Source of the DNA: a virus | DNA: 60,975 nt | Virus record (IMG/VR): IMGVR_UViG_3300042463_001224 | Span: 1 to 60,975 of that record | Direction: 5' to 3' (one strand) | Shown: piece after piece, positions 49,948 through 59,813 of the stretch | How the letters are laid out: every line of letters begins with the position of its first letter | How positions within the stretch are numbered: the stretch's first letter is position 1 | The notes under the pieces: generated by a model | Seen by the model: the letters and a program-made list of their open reading frames with translations, nothing else | The model's database searches: none | What the model was told of the DNA's origin: nothing | Position numbers and translations under genes: made by a program

Positions 49948-50594
49948 ACAATTCGTGTAACAGTTCCATAATATCCTAGAATGTTATATTTTTCATGAGA
50001 AACAGATTTGTGAGGAAAAACTTGACATTTTACAAAAGTTAAGTTTCCGTTTTTTTGATTTTTGATATCAAATTCTGATTCAAACGGAATATCTTCCCGA
50101 ATACTTTCATTCCATAATTCTACAACTCGTTTGCGATGTTCTTCTTCAACACAAACAAGCCAACCTTTACCATTTAGATTTTCAAAGTCTAGTCCAGTTA
50201 AATCCATAAATGCTTTGTTACACCATATTAGATTTCCTATACGATCAAATTCTAGCATACTCGCAGTCATTAAACTAGATGCAATCAATTTTGAACGTAA
50301 TTCCGCTAAACGAGTATTATCATCAATTCGGAGAATACGATCCATTATAGACTTTCCACTATTGGCAGAGAATTCTTTACTCAACGAATTTATTACCGGA
50401 AGAACTCTATCATTAACGGTTTCTAAATTTTCATTTAATTTAGTTTCTAATGTATTTATTTTCTCTACAATTCCTTTTAATGGCTTTATAACCATCTTCC
50501 ATCCTCCATATAAGAATCCTCCTATAGTAACCGCAGCTACTATAAAATCTAAAAATTTAGCAATTGTGTCAAAATCGAAAAATGCGAAAACCAT
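49944..50594 (-). CDS. Membrane-anchored PAS domain protein
   Basis: In this 216-residue protein, a hydrophobic helix at about residues 12-32 (AKFLDFIVAAVTIGGFLYGG) is followed by a basic patch and a coiled coil (GIVEKINTLETKLNENLETV). Residues 105-216 form a PAS fold: MLEFDRIGNLIWCNKAFMDL, TGLDFENLNGKGW, HRKRVVELWNESI, a strand TFVKCQVFPHK and a last GYYGTVTRIV. PAS domains sense small ligands or mediate protein contacts. No kinase or output domain is present. It converges on the basic protein gene with a 4-base overlap of stops and has a late box 5 bases upstream. Confidence 0.82.
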   Translation of the reverse strand: MVFAFFDFDTIAKFLDFIVAAVTIGGFLYGGWKMVIKPLKGIVEKINTLETKLNENLETVNDRVLPVINSLSKEFSANSGKSIMDRILRIDDNTRLAELRSKLIASSLMTASMLEFDRIGNLIWCNKAFMDLTGLDFENLNGKGWLVCVEEEHRKRVVELWNESIREDIPFESEFDIKNQKNGNLTFVKCQVFPHKSVSHEKYNILGYYGTVTRIV

Positions 50595-50599
50595 ATAAC

Positions 50600-50607
50600 T
50601 ATTTATT
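50600..50607 (-). promoter_or_regulatory. Late promoter box, PAS gene
   Basis: AATAAATA on the minus strand, 5 bases before the ATG at 50594. Confidence 0.7.
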
Positions 50608-50620
50608 AATTAATAGGTGA

Positions 50621-53600
50621 TTATATGTTTTCAAAAGGATCAGATAAATCAGCTATTACATTTTCATAAACCTTTGATATTGAACTCAATGCATCACTAC
50701 AAATCGACACTTTTCCGTCCGGAGATTTTATATAAATTTTACCGTAAGAACTTGGTGCAGGATAGTTTGACGATAAGTTTTCTACGGTTACGAAATACTG
50801 ATTTCCGTATATATCAGTTTGCCAGTTCCATACATTAGATGTTAATGATAGTTGATTTGTGTACCAGTTATTTGAACAACTTACAAAAAGTTGATTTCTG
50901 TAATTTTTATATAAATCACTTTCTTTCCATTCTCCAGTTTCTGTACTCCAAGGAGAAAAACTTAATGGTGTATTATATAAACCATAAAATTCTCTTTTAG
51001 TTTTTTCATGAGTATTTGTATAAGGAATAAATGTTTGTTTATTTTCGGTTAATGGTGTTCCTTGACGTTGACCAAGAGAAAAATCAGTTATATATTTTGA
51101 ATAACTTCCGTTTTTACCGAATGGAGCATCAAAATAATTATCTACTCTATAAACGTCAGTACCAGAAGTATTCGGAGAGAAAAGTGTTCTTTTATCAAAA
51201 GTTTCAAATCTATTCATTCCTATTCTTTTTGGATTATAGAAATTCAATTCTTCATCAGTTTGGAGATATTCTATTTTTTCTTCCACTACAAAATTAGACC
51301 CTTTTTGATTTAATAAATCTCTCCACGGATTTTCTGGATATTGATTGTTGGAAAAAGATACTGGAACGAATTTGGATTTATCTCCATATGTTATATCTAA
51401 TGCAGTTAATATTGCAGTATATGAATTTCTTGCATAATAGTTTACAAAAACGGGAATGCCGCTCAACTCTACGTTTAGAATTATATCTGAATTATAATTA
51501 GTTGCGGAAACACCTGTTTTAGAAGGAGAACAATAATGATAACAACCACACTTTTCTTTTCCAGAACAATCGGAATAACAAAATGTTTTTTGAACATAAC
51601 AATTAGATATTTCTGAATTCAAATAATTTAATAATTCACTGCTAACACAAGAATCAAAAGATATTTTATTCCATTTACGAACTGGAGAAACTACATCAAA
51701 TGTTAAATCCTGACTCCATATAAAACAATCATGAGCACAATTTCCAAATTTATATTGTATTACAGTTTTATCTCCTAACACTATATCAGATGGAGGAGGT
51801 TGTGTAATTTGAAGATAATCATATTTTATAGAAAATTGATTGCTATCAATAGATTTATAAAATGATTTGCCTTCACTTTCTCCATAAGAAGCATTTCCCC
51901 AATAATTGTTTTCTGCACTAATTGGGATTTTAATTAAAAAGTTGACAGAATCATTTTTATTTGTATATGTAACAAATGAAATATTATTATCATTTGTTTT
52001 TAATTTTACATATTCTCCACTTGTTGTTGTAATTTCTGTTCCTTTATAAAGTAATCTTTTCTTCGTTTCATTAACTGTTGAACGATGACGATAATTTAAG
52101 AAATCACCAAATTCCAAAATCATATCAGAAACAACTCCTGAGTCTATCCAATTATTATTCTCGTCCTGAATTGCTTTATACCAAGTTGGATAATAAGAAA
52201 TTTTTTCACAATTTTCATCTGAAATAGTTCCTTTTTCATAAGGTTGATTAATTATAAAGAATGGAGAATCGAAATTGCAATTATTTGCATCTGAACGATA
52301 ATAAATGTATGATTGACCTTTTTCAAGAACGAAATCATTTCCTTCCTGATTTTTCCAAACACCGCTGCCCCAGCCCAAATCTTTTTCAATTAAATTAGGA
52401 TAAAATTTTGCACTATCAATGCTATTAATATAATCTTTTCCATCAGTTCCAATCCAAGTTTTTTTATTGAATAATTTTGGATAAACAACATCTTTTACAA
52501 TAAAATCCGGAAGAATTTTATATTGATTTAATTTTGCGGAAGAATGACCAAAAGGAGAATAATAAATTGCTTGGCAAGAACATTTTTTCCATTTTTCAAA
52601 TAAATCTTTATTTTTTGAATTTTGAATGTTTTGATTTTCAAAAGAAATTGAATGATCTAGATATTTATATGGACAAGAACGGTCATGATCAAATCCTAAA
52701 AATCCACGAACTTTATTGATACTAGTTGTTTCACCATTCCAAACAAATCTAACAGTTTCTCCCGGAGAACATTTGAATGCAGCACTGGATTGGGCACCGC
52801 CACTAACATATGACCAATTTGTATAAAATGTTGTATATTCCGGTTCACATCCACAATTTTCTTGATTTGAAGGAGAGAATAATTTTAACGGAACTGCTTT
52901 GAGCCATGCAACTTCAATTTCTGGTCCACAAATTGTATTATTTTTAATAATCCAATCAGCATCTTCGATATTTTCCGCAGCTACTGCACCAGAAAAACAT
53001 TTCTCTACATCCAAAGAAGATAATGCTACGTCTGATCCATTTAAGTAATTAAAGAATAAATCTGAATCATTTTCATATCGTTGAATTGGGAAATATATTT
53101 TGTTATCTCCTACAGTTATTGGGATTTGTGTTTGTTTAAAATTATACAACCATGCAACTTTAGATACATTTGAATAAATTGCATTTGATTGCATTTCAGG
53201 AACTAAAAAGATTTTATCCGCATTATCAAAATTATTACTTGCATATCCGTATTTTCCTAAACTACTTTCTTGCAAGTATAATGGTTGAACAACTGAAATA
53301 CTACTAAATGAAGTCCAGTACAATTTATTAACATTTTGTTGAGAGAATGTGAAATCCTCTTCGGTAGGAAAGAATTTCCGGCTTTTTAGAATTGTGTCAT
53401 TTATTCCCGGACCACTCCAGCTTCCTCCTATTGCAGAAGTTCCATAATCAGAAAATGGAAACTTGAACATTTTACCATCGTTCATTGTAGCAGACATAAC
53501 GTCTTTTACAACTACGGTATTTGTATCTTGTAACCATGCACCTTGCATCAAGTTATTTCCTGCATTTATAAAAATTAAATCAGAAACATCAGCAGCACTA

Positions 53601-54547
53601 CCACCTGTTGCACCCGTCCAATTTAAATCATTAATTGGAGTGTTTTTATAAATTCCTTCTGGCAAATCAAAAACTGTTGATCCGCTAAACCAGTAAAAAA
53701 AGTTGTTTCCAGTTTCTAAAGGAATAGAAATTTCTTTATAATCTTCTACATAATATCCTCCTGATACATATGATATTCTTGTTGAAAGATATTTGCTATA
53801 TGCTTTTTGCAATAGTTGGTCAACAGTTTCATTGCTTGGTTCGCAAATATAAAGAGATTCAATTGGATCAGATTTAGCGGATAATGGCGTTGAAAATAAA
53901 TTAAAGCATAAATCGTTGAATATACATGAAAAAGGATTAATTGAATCATTGTCTGCATAATAATCATGTGTATCATATAATTCTTCAATTTCTATTGAAA
54001 AGTCATCTGAAATAGAAGAAAAAGAAGGAGAAATTGATACAAAAGGATTTTCACTAACAAAGTTAGTTTGTTCAGTTTTCGTGAATTTTGAAATGATGTT
54101 ATTTGATATAATCTTTTTCAATCCTTCAAATGAACCAACAAGATTATACTCCAATTTTTTATTTTTCAATTCTTCTCTTTTCTTTACATAAAACAATGCA
54201 ATATCTTTTAATTTTTTTGCATATGCAGGAATAATTAATGATAAATCCGTTTCTGATTCTAAATCTGCACTAGAATATCTTTGGAATTCTTCATCATCCT
54301 TGAATATTACTTGCAACTTTTTTATAAGATTGATATAGTCCTGTTTTATTTTATCTCTTGCTTCCTCATTTCTCTTTTCAGTATTTTTATAAAAATCTCT
54401 TACATAATTATTATATTGAATTTCTGCATCAGAAAATGAAATTCCTATATTCCGAGAATTCCACTCCGAGAATGATAACGGTGCATCAGAAACTTCACTT
54501 GTTAAACTTTTTGGTTTAGAAATGTTATTCAATATAATTGAAGGCAT
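50621..54547 (-). CDS. Giant baseplate wedge protein, positionally gp7-like
   Basis: This 1308-residue protein is transcribed immediately after the gp6-like gene, as gp7 (1032 aa) is in T4. The N-terminal 150 residues are helical and charged (NYVRDFYKNTEKRNEEARDK). The remainder is beta-rich with aromatic and Asn residues. Around residues 950-1010 is a Cys cluster (CVSSELLNYLNSEISNCYVQ, CSGKEKCGCYHYC) that could bind metal or form disulfides. Sequence similarity to T4 gp7 is not evident, so the name rests on order and size. A perfect TATAAATA precedes the ATG by 5 bases and overlaps the stop of the gp6 gene. Confidence 0.6.
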   Translation of the reverse strand: MPSIILNNISKPKSLTSEVSDAPLSFSEWNSRNIGISFSDAEIQYNNYVRDFYKNTEKRNEEARDKIKQDYINLIKKLQVIFKDDEEFQRYSSADLESETDLSLIIPAYAKKLKDIALFYVKKREELKNKKLEYNLVGSFEGLKKIISNNIISKFTKTEQTNFVSENPFVSISPSFSSISDDFSIEIEELYDTHDYYADNDSINPFSCIFNDLCFNLFSTPLSAKSDPIESLYICEPSNETVDQLLQKAYSKYLSTRISYVSGGYYVEDYKEISIPLETGNNFFYWFSGSTVFDLPEGIYKNTPINDLNWTGATGGSAADVSDLIFINAGNNLMQGAWLQDTNTVVVKDVMSATMNDGKMFKFPFSDYGTSAIGGSWSGPGINDTILKSRKFFPTEEDFTFSQQNVNKLYWTSFSSISVVQPLYLQESSLGKYGYASNNFDNADKIFLVPEMQSNAIYSNVSKVAWLYNFKQTQIPITVGDNKIYFPIQRYENDSDLFFNYLNGSDVALSSLDVEKCFSGAVAAENIEDADWIIKNNTICGPEIEVAWLKAVPLKLFSPSNQENCGCEPEYTTFYTNWSYVSGGAQSSAAFKCSPGETVRFVWNGETTSINKVRGFLGFDHDRSCPYKYLDHSISFENQNIQNSKNKDLFEKWKKCSCQAIYYSPFGHSSAKLNQYKILPDFIVKDVVYPKLFNKKTWIGTDGKDYINSIDSAKFYPNLIEKDLGWGSGVWKNQEGNDFVLEKGQSYIYYRSDANNCNFDSPFFIINQPYEKGTISDENCEKISYYPTWYKAIQDENNNWIDSGVVSDMILEFGDFLNYRHRSTVNETKKRLLYKGTEITTTSGEYVKLKTNDNNISFVTYTNKNDSVNFLIKIPISAENNYWGNASYGESEGKSFYKSIDSNQFSIKYDYLQITQPPPSDIVLGDKTVIQYKFGNCAHDCFIWSQDLTFDVVSPVRKWNKISFDSCVSSELLNYLNSEISNCYVQKTFCYSDCSGKEKCGCYHYCSPSKTGVSATNYNSDIILNVELSGIPVFVNYYARNSYTAILTALDITYGDKSKFVPVSFSNNQYPENPWRDLLNQKGSNFVVEEKIEYLQTDEELNFYNPKRIGMNRFETFDKRTLFSPNTSGTDVYRVDNYFDAPFGKNGSYSKYITDFSLGQRQGTPLTENKQTFIPYTNTHEKTKREFYGLYNTPLSFSPWSTETGEWKESDLYKNYRNQLFVSCSNNWYTNQLSLTSNVWNWQTDIYGNQYFVTVENLSSNYPAPSSYGKIYIKSPDGKVSICSDALSSISKVYENVIADLSDPFENI

Positions 54548-54552
54548 AACAT

Positions 54553-54560
54553 TATTTATA
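54553..54560 (-). promoter_or_regulatory. Late promoter box, 1308-aa wedge gene
   Basis: Perfect TATAAATA on the minus strand, 5 bases before the ATG at 54547. Confidence 0.85.
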
Positions 54561-56307
54561 CAACCACTATTCTTTCGACAAATGCCTTATTATTTAAAAA
54601 TGGAAATTGGAAATCTTTGATTGGAATTATACTGGATGCTTGTGCGACGGTTTGACTAAAATAAACAGGATTCCAATATATAAATCGTAATCCACGAACA
54701 TAATTTCCGGTAACTTTGTTTCTTGTATAAATCTGGTCAATTCCATCAATATTCAACAAATCAACATTTAGCTGTTGAATGTTGATACTACTTCCAAGAA
54801 ATAAATTAGAAACATCGAAATAACTAGAAATCATGTTTTGTACATCCTCTTTTAAACTTGTTTCGTTTCTTCTATTATTTGCCTTTTTTCTAATATAAAT
54901 CTGAGCGTTCTTGATATCATCATTTGTGATAGTTGCATTTACTTGCAATCCTAAATCACAAGAAATATAAACGGGATCAGAAACTATGGTTTCGCTTGTT
55001 AATACTTGTTCTTCACGAATAGTGTCCAATATTAATTGTTTTTGAGCAGGAGTTAAATATGATAAACTATTTTTAATAGTTTTAGGAACGACAAAAAGAT
55101 AAACATTGTTAAAGTTGCATGAATCTGCATAATTTATTTGATTAAAAAGTGCCCGACTTTCAAATTGTGGTTTGGTTAAACCATTATCATAAAAATATTT
55201 TATGTATGAATCAAGATATTCTTTATTATTCTTTACAGTTACGTCTTGGATAATATTTGAAAAATTACTCTTTATAAAAGTGGCATAAGATTTTGCTGTA
55301 GTTACATTAAACTGTGAACGAAAAGTCCCCGGAGCATTCTTTTTAATAGATGCTATATTTTCTGGTGCTGCATAATAAGTGCTTGGAAATTTGTTATCAA
55401 GATATAAGTTCAACATTTGTTGACTAGTTAAATAACTAACATTTTCATCACTAAGAATACTGGTTAAATTAAATGAATTTGAAGGAGTTAGTTTTCTATT
55501 AAGTAAACTCCCCACCCCGATTTCGCCACTGCTTCCATTAGAAGACAAATAATAGACCAACACTTTATCAGCATTAGTTAGTTTTTTACCATTGATATCA
55601 TCACCAAATTTAATTTCATAAATTTTATTTTCATTAAATCTTAATTCGTAAACTTTATCAGCATGATTATTAATATATAATGATTGGGTTTTAGTCCATT
55701 TTTCCCAAACGTTATTTGTTTGAATATACACATCAATTGCAAAATTATCCACAATTACGGAATCATCCACACTAATATATAAGATTTCATTAGATGTTCC
55801 TGTTGCACTATAAATCGGTAATTCTACAAAAGAACCTTGATATAAAACCGCAGAACTATCAATTCCAGATATTTCCTCAGTTGTGGAATTTAAGGATTTT
55901 GTAAAAGTCAAATCTTTCCATAAACTATAAACTAATCCACCAATATTCACCGCAGAATATCTCGGAATTGTATAAAAACCTGCATTTAAATTACTTGCAG
56001 ATAATGAGAAACAAACACTTGCAGTTTGATGCCCAACTGGTTTATAATCAAGTTCTTTAACTATACGATTCATATTTTCATAAACATTAGTTTCTGAAAA
56101 CTGACCGTTAACGCTATTTTGATTTAAATAATACATTAATAACGAAAAACTCATTGCAATGCTATCGTTTAATGCAGCTAAGTTAGATCCTTCATAATTC
56201 TGGTCGGTAAAAATACCAGTCTGATTAAGACGATCTTTAATTTTTTGTTTTATACTTAACCCATCAAAGGCTACATATGCATTTTTCGGTACTGGAAAAT
56301 CATTCAT
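54556..56307 (-). CDS. gp6: Baseplate wedge protein, gp6/J-like
   Basis: This 583-residue protein has the segment NYEGSNLAALNDSIAMSFSL, then NVYENMNRIVKELDYKPVGH, which matches the T4 gp6 blocks (Y-D-F-E-G-S-R-L-N-V-L...Y-L-P-T-S). The middle has EIKFGDDINGKKLTNADKVL then VYYLSSNGSSGEIGVG, as in gp6 and other baseplate J family proteins. The C-terminal region has KQLILDTIREEQVLTSETIV followed by the DP-V-Y dimerisation strands. gp6 forms the ring that triggers sheath contraction. GATAAATA is 5 bases before the ATG. Confidence 0.87.
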   Translation of the reverse strand: MNDFPVPKNAYVAFDGLSIKQKIKDRLNQTGIFTDQNYEGSNLAALNDSIAMSFSLLMYYLNQNSVNGQFSETNVYENMNRIVKELDYKPVGHQTASVCFSLSASNLNAGFYTIPRYSAVNIGGLVYSLWKDLTFTKSLNSTTEEISGIDSSAVLYQGSFVELPIYSATGTSNEILYISVDDSVIVDNFAIDVYIQTNNVWEKWTKTQSLYINNHADKVYELRFNENKIYEIKFGDDINGKKLTNADKVLVYYLSSNGSSGEIGVGSLLNRKLTPSNSFNLTSILSDENVSYLTSQQMLNLYLDNKFPSTYYAAPENIASIKKNAPGTFRSQFNVTTAKSYATFIKSNFSNIIQDVTVKNNKEYLDSYIKYFYDNGLTKPQFESRALFNQINYADSCNFNNVYLFVVPKTIKNSLSYLTPAQKQLILDTIREEQVLTSETIVSDPVYISCDLGLQVNATITNDDIKNAQIYIRKKANNRRNETSLKEDVQNMISSYFDVSNLFLGSSINIQQLNVDLLNIDGIDQIYTRNKVTGNYVRGLRFIYWNPVYFSQTVAQASSIIPIKDFQFPFLNNKAFVERIVVV

Positions 56308-56312
56308 ACTTT

Positions 56313-56320
56313 TATTTATC
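56313..56320 (-). promoter_or_regulatory. Late promoter box, gp6-like gene
   Basis: GATAAATA on the minus strand, 5 bases before the ATG at 56307. Confidence 0.7.
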
Positions 56321-56374
56321 GGTTACAATGTTTATACAATTGTATAGAAAGTATTTTGTAACCATTTATCATCG

Positions 56375-56893
56375 TTAATTATTCCCTCCGTTGGTACGAG
56401 TTCCTTTTGGTTGTTTACCTTTGTTATATTCATTATCTAAAGTCTGACCTTTCTCAATTGGACTTTTTTGGGAAAATTCATCGTCAATTGGTAATTGATG
56501 AGCAAACATTGGATCAACAATTGTTTTCAAAATACTAACAGGAACAGTAATTGGGGCAGAATATAATCCGGGAGTTTTATGAATTACTACATCTGCTTCT
56601 TCAAAATTGTTTGGAGAAATTTCTGAAATATATGCAGAAGTTGGTTTAACAATTTTTAATGCACTAACATACAAAGGTTGTTTCTTTTTAGCAAGGAAAA
56701 GTAGATTATTATAAAACTCTGGTCCACGCTTAACTTTTAATTCTTTTGATATATCAGGATCAGATAATTGTTTTTGATCAATCACTACAAAACTTCCTCC
56801 ACGAATAGATGCAGGATTGTAATGTTCAATGATAGGATCAAGAATTTGAACAGGATCATATTTTTCTAAAATGGATTTGGTTTTATCGTTCAT
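56375..56893 (-). CDS. Unknown protein upstream of the gp6-like gene, possible baseplate component
   Basis: This 172-residue protein (SILEKYDPVQILDPIIEHYN, SIRGGSFVVIDQKQLSDPDI, then SAYISEISPNNFEEADVVIH) has a hydrophilic tail ending KQPKGTRTNGGNN. No family is recognised. It is divergent from the gp25-like gene and lies directly upstream of gp6 on the same strand, so a role in the baseplate wedge is the natural reading of context. AGTAAATA lies 5 bases before its ATG. Confidence 0.65.
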   Translation of the reverse strand: MNDKTKSILEKYDPVQILDPIIEHYNPASIRGGSFVVIDQKQLSDPDISKELKVKRGPEFYNNLLFLAKKKQPLYVSALKIVKPTSAYISEISPNNFEEADVVIHKTPGLYSAPITVPVSILKTIVDPMFAHQLPIDDEFSQKSPIEKGQTLDNEYNKGKQPKGTRTNGGNN

Positions 56894-56898
56894 AGTTA

Positions 56899-56906
56899 TA
56901 TTTACT
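56899..56906 (-). promoter_or_regulatory. Late promoter box, 172-aa gene
   Basis: AGTAAATA on the minus strand, 5 bases before the ATG at 56893. Confidence 0.6.
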
Positions 56907-56920
56907 TATTTTGATTTCCT

Positions 56921-56928
56921 AATAAATA
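56921..56928 (+). promoter_or_regulatory. Late promoter box, gp25-like gene
   Basis: AATAAATA, 8 bases before the ATG at 56937. Confidence 0.6.
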
Positions 56929-56936
56929 ATACTATA

Positions 56937-57401
56937 ATGATTAATATCTCAAATCTAAGCAATAAAATTTCCGATAACAAAAGTGTTTTTTCGGATCTAG
57001 ATTTGCTATTAGAGGAAATCAAAGTTTCCAAGAATAAAATTACAAATGACTTTGCAACGGGTAATGATTTGTCAATCTCCACCGATGAAACTGCAATCAA
57101 AAATTCTATTCGAAATATTTTATTTCAATCCCGTCACTTAACTGATATGAATGCCAATTTACAAAAATATATTGGTGAACCAATTTCAGAATTTAGAGGA
57201 TTGTCATTAGGTGAAGATATTGAAAGAGTCTTAAAAATCTATGAACCAAGAATAAAAATTACCAAAATTTTAGTAGGAACAGATTTGGAAAATTCTCAAT
57301 ATTATATATCTATTGCTGCACAATTAGTTAATTTAGGCCAATCTATTAAAATCAATGCAGCATTTAATCGGAATGGCAGTTTTAACTTTATAAATAACTA
57401 A
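56937..57401 (+). CDS. gp25: Baseplate wedge protein, gp25-like
   Basis: In this 154-residue protein, FSDLDLLLEEIKVSKNKITN followed by SISTDETAIKNSIRNILF and SEFRGLSLGEDIERVLKIYE with PRIKITKIL matches the gp25 pattern (Y-S-D-I-D...I-K-N-S-L...E-N-M...R-N-Y-E-P-R-I). gp25 nucleates the sheath on the baseplate and contacts gp6. The ATG at 56937 removes a hydrophobic pseudo-leader that an upstream start would add, and it lies 8 bases after AATAAATA. The next gene begins 1 base after its stop. Confidence 0.85.
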   Translation: MINISNLSNKISDNKSVFSDLDLLLEEIKVSKNKITNDFATGNDLSISTDETAIKNSIRNILFQSRHLTDMNANLQKYIGEPISEFRGLSLGEDIERVLKIYEPRIKITKILVGTDLENSQYYISIAAQLVNLGQSIKINAAFNRNGSFNFINN

Positions 57402-57402
57402 A

Positions 57403-59274
57403 ATGATTAATATTTCTCCACTTTCTGGGTATAAGAATACTACAATTTTCACGTTTACAAATTCTGACATTAGCGAGGAATCAAATGTGATATGGGGAGA
57501 CGACACAACGTCGCAAGGTGCCTCTGCAATGCACGTTTACTCTGAGATAGGGTTGTACTCTGCTTTTGGCGGAACCTGCTCCTCAACGTCAGCATTCAAT
57601 CTTAGCGTGTATGAGGGAGAATACTTTAAAGACCAATTATTCATTGCTCGTAGTGCATTATCATCATTAGTAACAAATCCTTTTGTTTTCACGATTTATC
57701 TTTCAAGTAAAAATCCAACCAATACAATTTTCTTATATTCTAGCGGAAGTAATTCCATTCCATATAATTCAACTAGAAATTTCTGGAGTCATTTAAATCC
57801 AGAATGGGAATTTTTATACAATGATTTAGCGGTTGATAGTATTACAATGACGGGAACACCCATCTATAGTGATACAAGAATACTAGGATACTCTGCAATG
57901 TCTGTGGTAAAATATAAAGATGATATGCCGGGTAATCCGATTTTATTTTTCACTCTTGAAAATAAAGAATATAATTTACCAACTAATTCTAGAGTTTATG
58001 CAGCAATTAGTCATAGTATTTGTGCAGTTGATCCAGATAAATTAATTATAACTAGTGACGGAATTAATCCTATTAATAAAATACAATGGGCAGACAAACA
58101 AATACCATATGTAATAAGTGTCGGCAGTTCAATTTTATCATCTGATAATATTCTTCATTATGTTTCGGGAAATATAACAAATGTGAAAATGAGTAGCAAT
58201 TGTTATAATTTTAATTTGAGTAGTTTTCAATATAATGTTTCTCCAATCTTTCTTTTTGATGAAAATTGTTTTTCATCTGGTGGATATTTATTATCAACGT
58301 TTTTCTATCCAAGTTCTGCATTACCTCCAATAGAAATATCAAATGATCTGGATAGTTGTAATTCTAATTTTGATAAAATTGAATTTGTTAAAAATAGAAA
58401 TTCGCCAAAGAATATAATCTTATCTGCAACAGGAATTTTTAGTTATAATGATAAAACATTTTCACTGTCTGGAATTTCGAACACTTTTGATATTCTTGCA
58501 TTTGAAAATCGTCATCAATTTTATAGAAAGGGAGAAGATTACAATGTTTATGAAATATTAAAACAAAGTTTACCATTTGATTTAAACGAATATTCTAATT
58601 TTAATAGTTATTTGAGTGCAATTGCAGGAGAAGGAGATTCATTAGGTAAGGTATATGACAAGATTAGTAATTTCGCTCTTGACCATTCTGATATAGATGT
58701 TTGCAACATAGAATCCATTTCTGACAAATATGCTAAGTTTGATGATTCTTTGGAAGATTTTGGTTTAGAATTTCCAGAAGAACTTCGTCGATTATTCCAT
58801 TTCTCTTCTATTCCTTTACAAAAATTAATTGGAACTCGTTGTTCGTGTAATACTAATTTTATAAATTGTGCAGGTTGTCAAGCAACTAACATTTGTACAA
58901 TATGCAAATATGATAAAAAGAGTAACTTAGGAGAACAAATATTATCTAATAGTCTTTTAACAGTTGGAGAAACAATTCTTTATAGAGAAAATGGATCAGA
59001 AGTTTTCAATTTCTTATCAATAGAGGATAATGGCAAACAACAGTTTCCTTTAAGTGAATTAAACATGGAACCTTTTTATTCAAAAGGTTTGTTTAATTAT
59101 TGTTTTTTCCGTTGGAATAAAACTCCTCAAAACAATCCAATACAAAGTGTGGTTAATTATAAAGACAGCAGAAATTTATTAAATCCCGCATTGTCATCAA
59201 ACAGTGATTGGTATAGTGATAATGGAATAATTGAAGAAATGTTTAATTATGTATTAACCAAAAATTTATTATAA
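57403..59274 (+). CDS. Baseplate-associated protein with N-terminal PKD-like domain and Cys cluster
   Basis: In this 623-residue protein, residues 1-70 (SPLSGYKNTTIFTFTNSDIS, NVIWGDDTTSQG, HVYSEIGLYSAF) read as a PKD/Ig-like domain. The middle is beta-rich. At about residues 480-510 is a compact Cys cluster, GTRCSCNTNFINCAGCQATN then ICTICKYDK, with seven Cys in about 27 residues, likely a metal site or knot. It is co-transcribed with gp25, 1 base apart, so a baseplate role is inferred. No T4 counterpart is recognised. Confidence 0.65.
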   Translation: MINISPLSGYKNTTIFTFTNSDISEESNVIWGDDTTSQGASAMHVYSEIGLYSAFGGTCSSTSAFNLSVYEGEYFKDQLFIARSALSSLVTNPFVFTIYLSSKNPTNTIFLYSSGSNSIPYNSTRNFWSHLNPEWEFLYNDLAVDSITMTGTPIYSDTRILGYSAMSVVKYKDDMPGNPILFFTLENKEYNLPTNSRVYAAISHSICAVDPDKLIITSDGINPINKIQWADKQIPYVISVGSSILSSDNILHYVSGNITNVKMSSNCYNFNLSSFQYNVSPIFLFDENCFSSGGYLLSTFFYPSSALPPIEISNDLDSCNSNFDKIEFVKNRNSPKNIILSATGIFSYNDKTFSLSGISNTFDILAFENRHQFYRKGEDYNVYEILKQSLPFDLNEYSNFNSYLSAIAGEGDSLGKVYDKISNFALDHSDIDVCNIESISDKYAKFDDSLEDFGLEFPEELRRLFHFSSIPLQKLIGTRCSCNTNFINCAGCQATNICTICKYDKKSNLGEQILSNSLLTVGETILYRENGSEVFNFLSIEDNGKQQFPLSELNMEPFYSKGLFNYCFFRWNKTPQNNPIQSVVNYKDSRNLLNPALSSNSDWYSDNGIIEEMFNYVLTKNLL

Positions 59275-59277
59275 ATA
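59270..59277 (+). promoter_or_regulatory. Late promoter box, 176-aa cassette gene
   Basis: Perfect TATAAATA, 5 bases before the ATG at 59283. Confidence 0.85.
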
Positions 59278-59282
59278 ATTTT

Positions 59283-59813
59283 ATGAACTTTAAAGAATAT
59301 TACAAATTATTTCTAGAAAATTATGCAGAAACCGATTTAGACTCTGCATATGAATTATTCAATAAAGAATATTTAGCTACTACTGGAAAAAGTTGGACAA
59401 AGGAAAAATTCTTACAGCGAGCAAGTAACTGGAAGTTTTATGGAGATTCTAATGGTTATGTTGCATTGCGTCCTCAACGGAGTGGGTTTTATAAATTAGT
59501 TGGAACTGCCGGAAGCAATAAATCAAAATATAAAGCATTCTTAGAAATCGAAAGTTTGAATTTGCCTGTTTGGGGAATGGTTAGTAAAGAAGTAGCGAAC
59601 TTATTACTTAAAAGAAGTTACCGAATGCCTACAACTGAGGAAATAGAATCTTTGAAAATTCTGTTAAGTGGTAATTATATTTTAGGAGATGCAAAACTTG
59701 TAGAACTTTTACCAGATGGTGGAATAATTTTGGATTATCCTGATGTAGGAAGAGTTGTGAAATATTTTGTAGGTTCTGAACCATACTGGGAAAAGTTAAA
59801 AACCTTTATGTAA
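59283..59813 (+). CDS. Cassette protein with packaging-type leader, unknown phage domain
   Basis: This 176-residue protein has the leader MNFKEYYKLFLE (E12), very close to MNFLNYYKLFTE of the isochorismatase-like protein. The body (TTGKSWTKEKFLQRASNWKF, YVALRPQRSGFYKLVGTAGS, LPVWGMVSKEVANLLLKR) matches a domain I have the impression is widespread in phage virion-linked proteins; its activity is unknown to me. A perfect TATAAATA is 5 bases upstream and overlaps the stop of the preceding gene. Confidence 0.75.
   Translation: MNFKEYYKLFLENYAETDLDSAYELFNKEYLATTGKSWTKEKFLQRASNWKFYGDSNGYVALRPQRSGFYKLVGTAGSNKSKYKAFLEIESLNLPVWGMVSKEVANLLLKRSYRMPTTEEIESLKILLSGNYILGDAKLVELLPDGGIILDYPDVGRVVKYFVGSEPYWEKLKTFM

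Noticed and set aside
50062-50598. 178-codon plus-strand frame opposite the PAS gene
   Set aside because: The minus-strand product has a clear PAS fold and a late box; the plus frame is a complement artefact.
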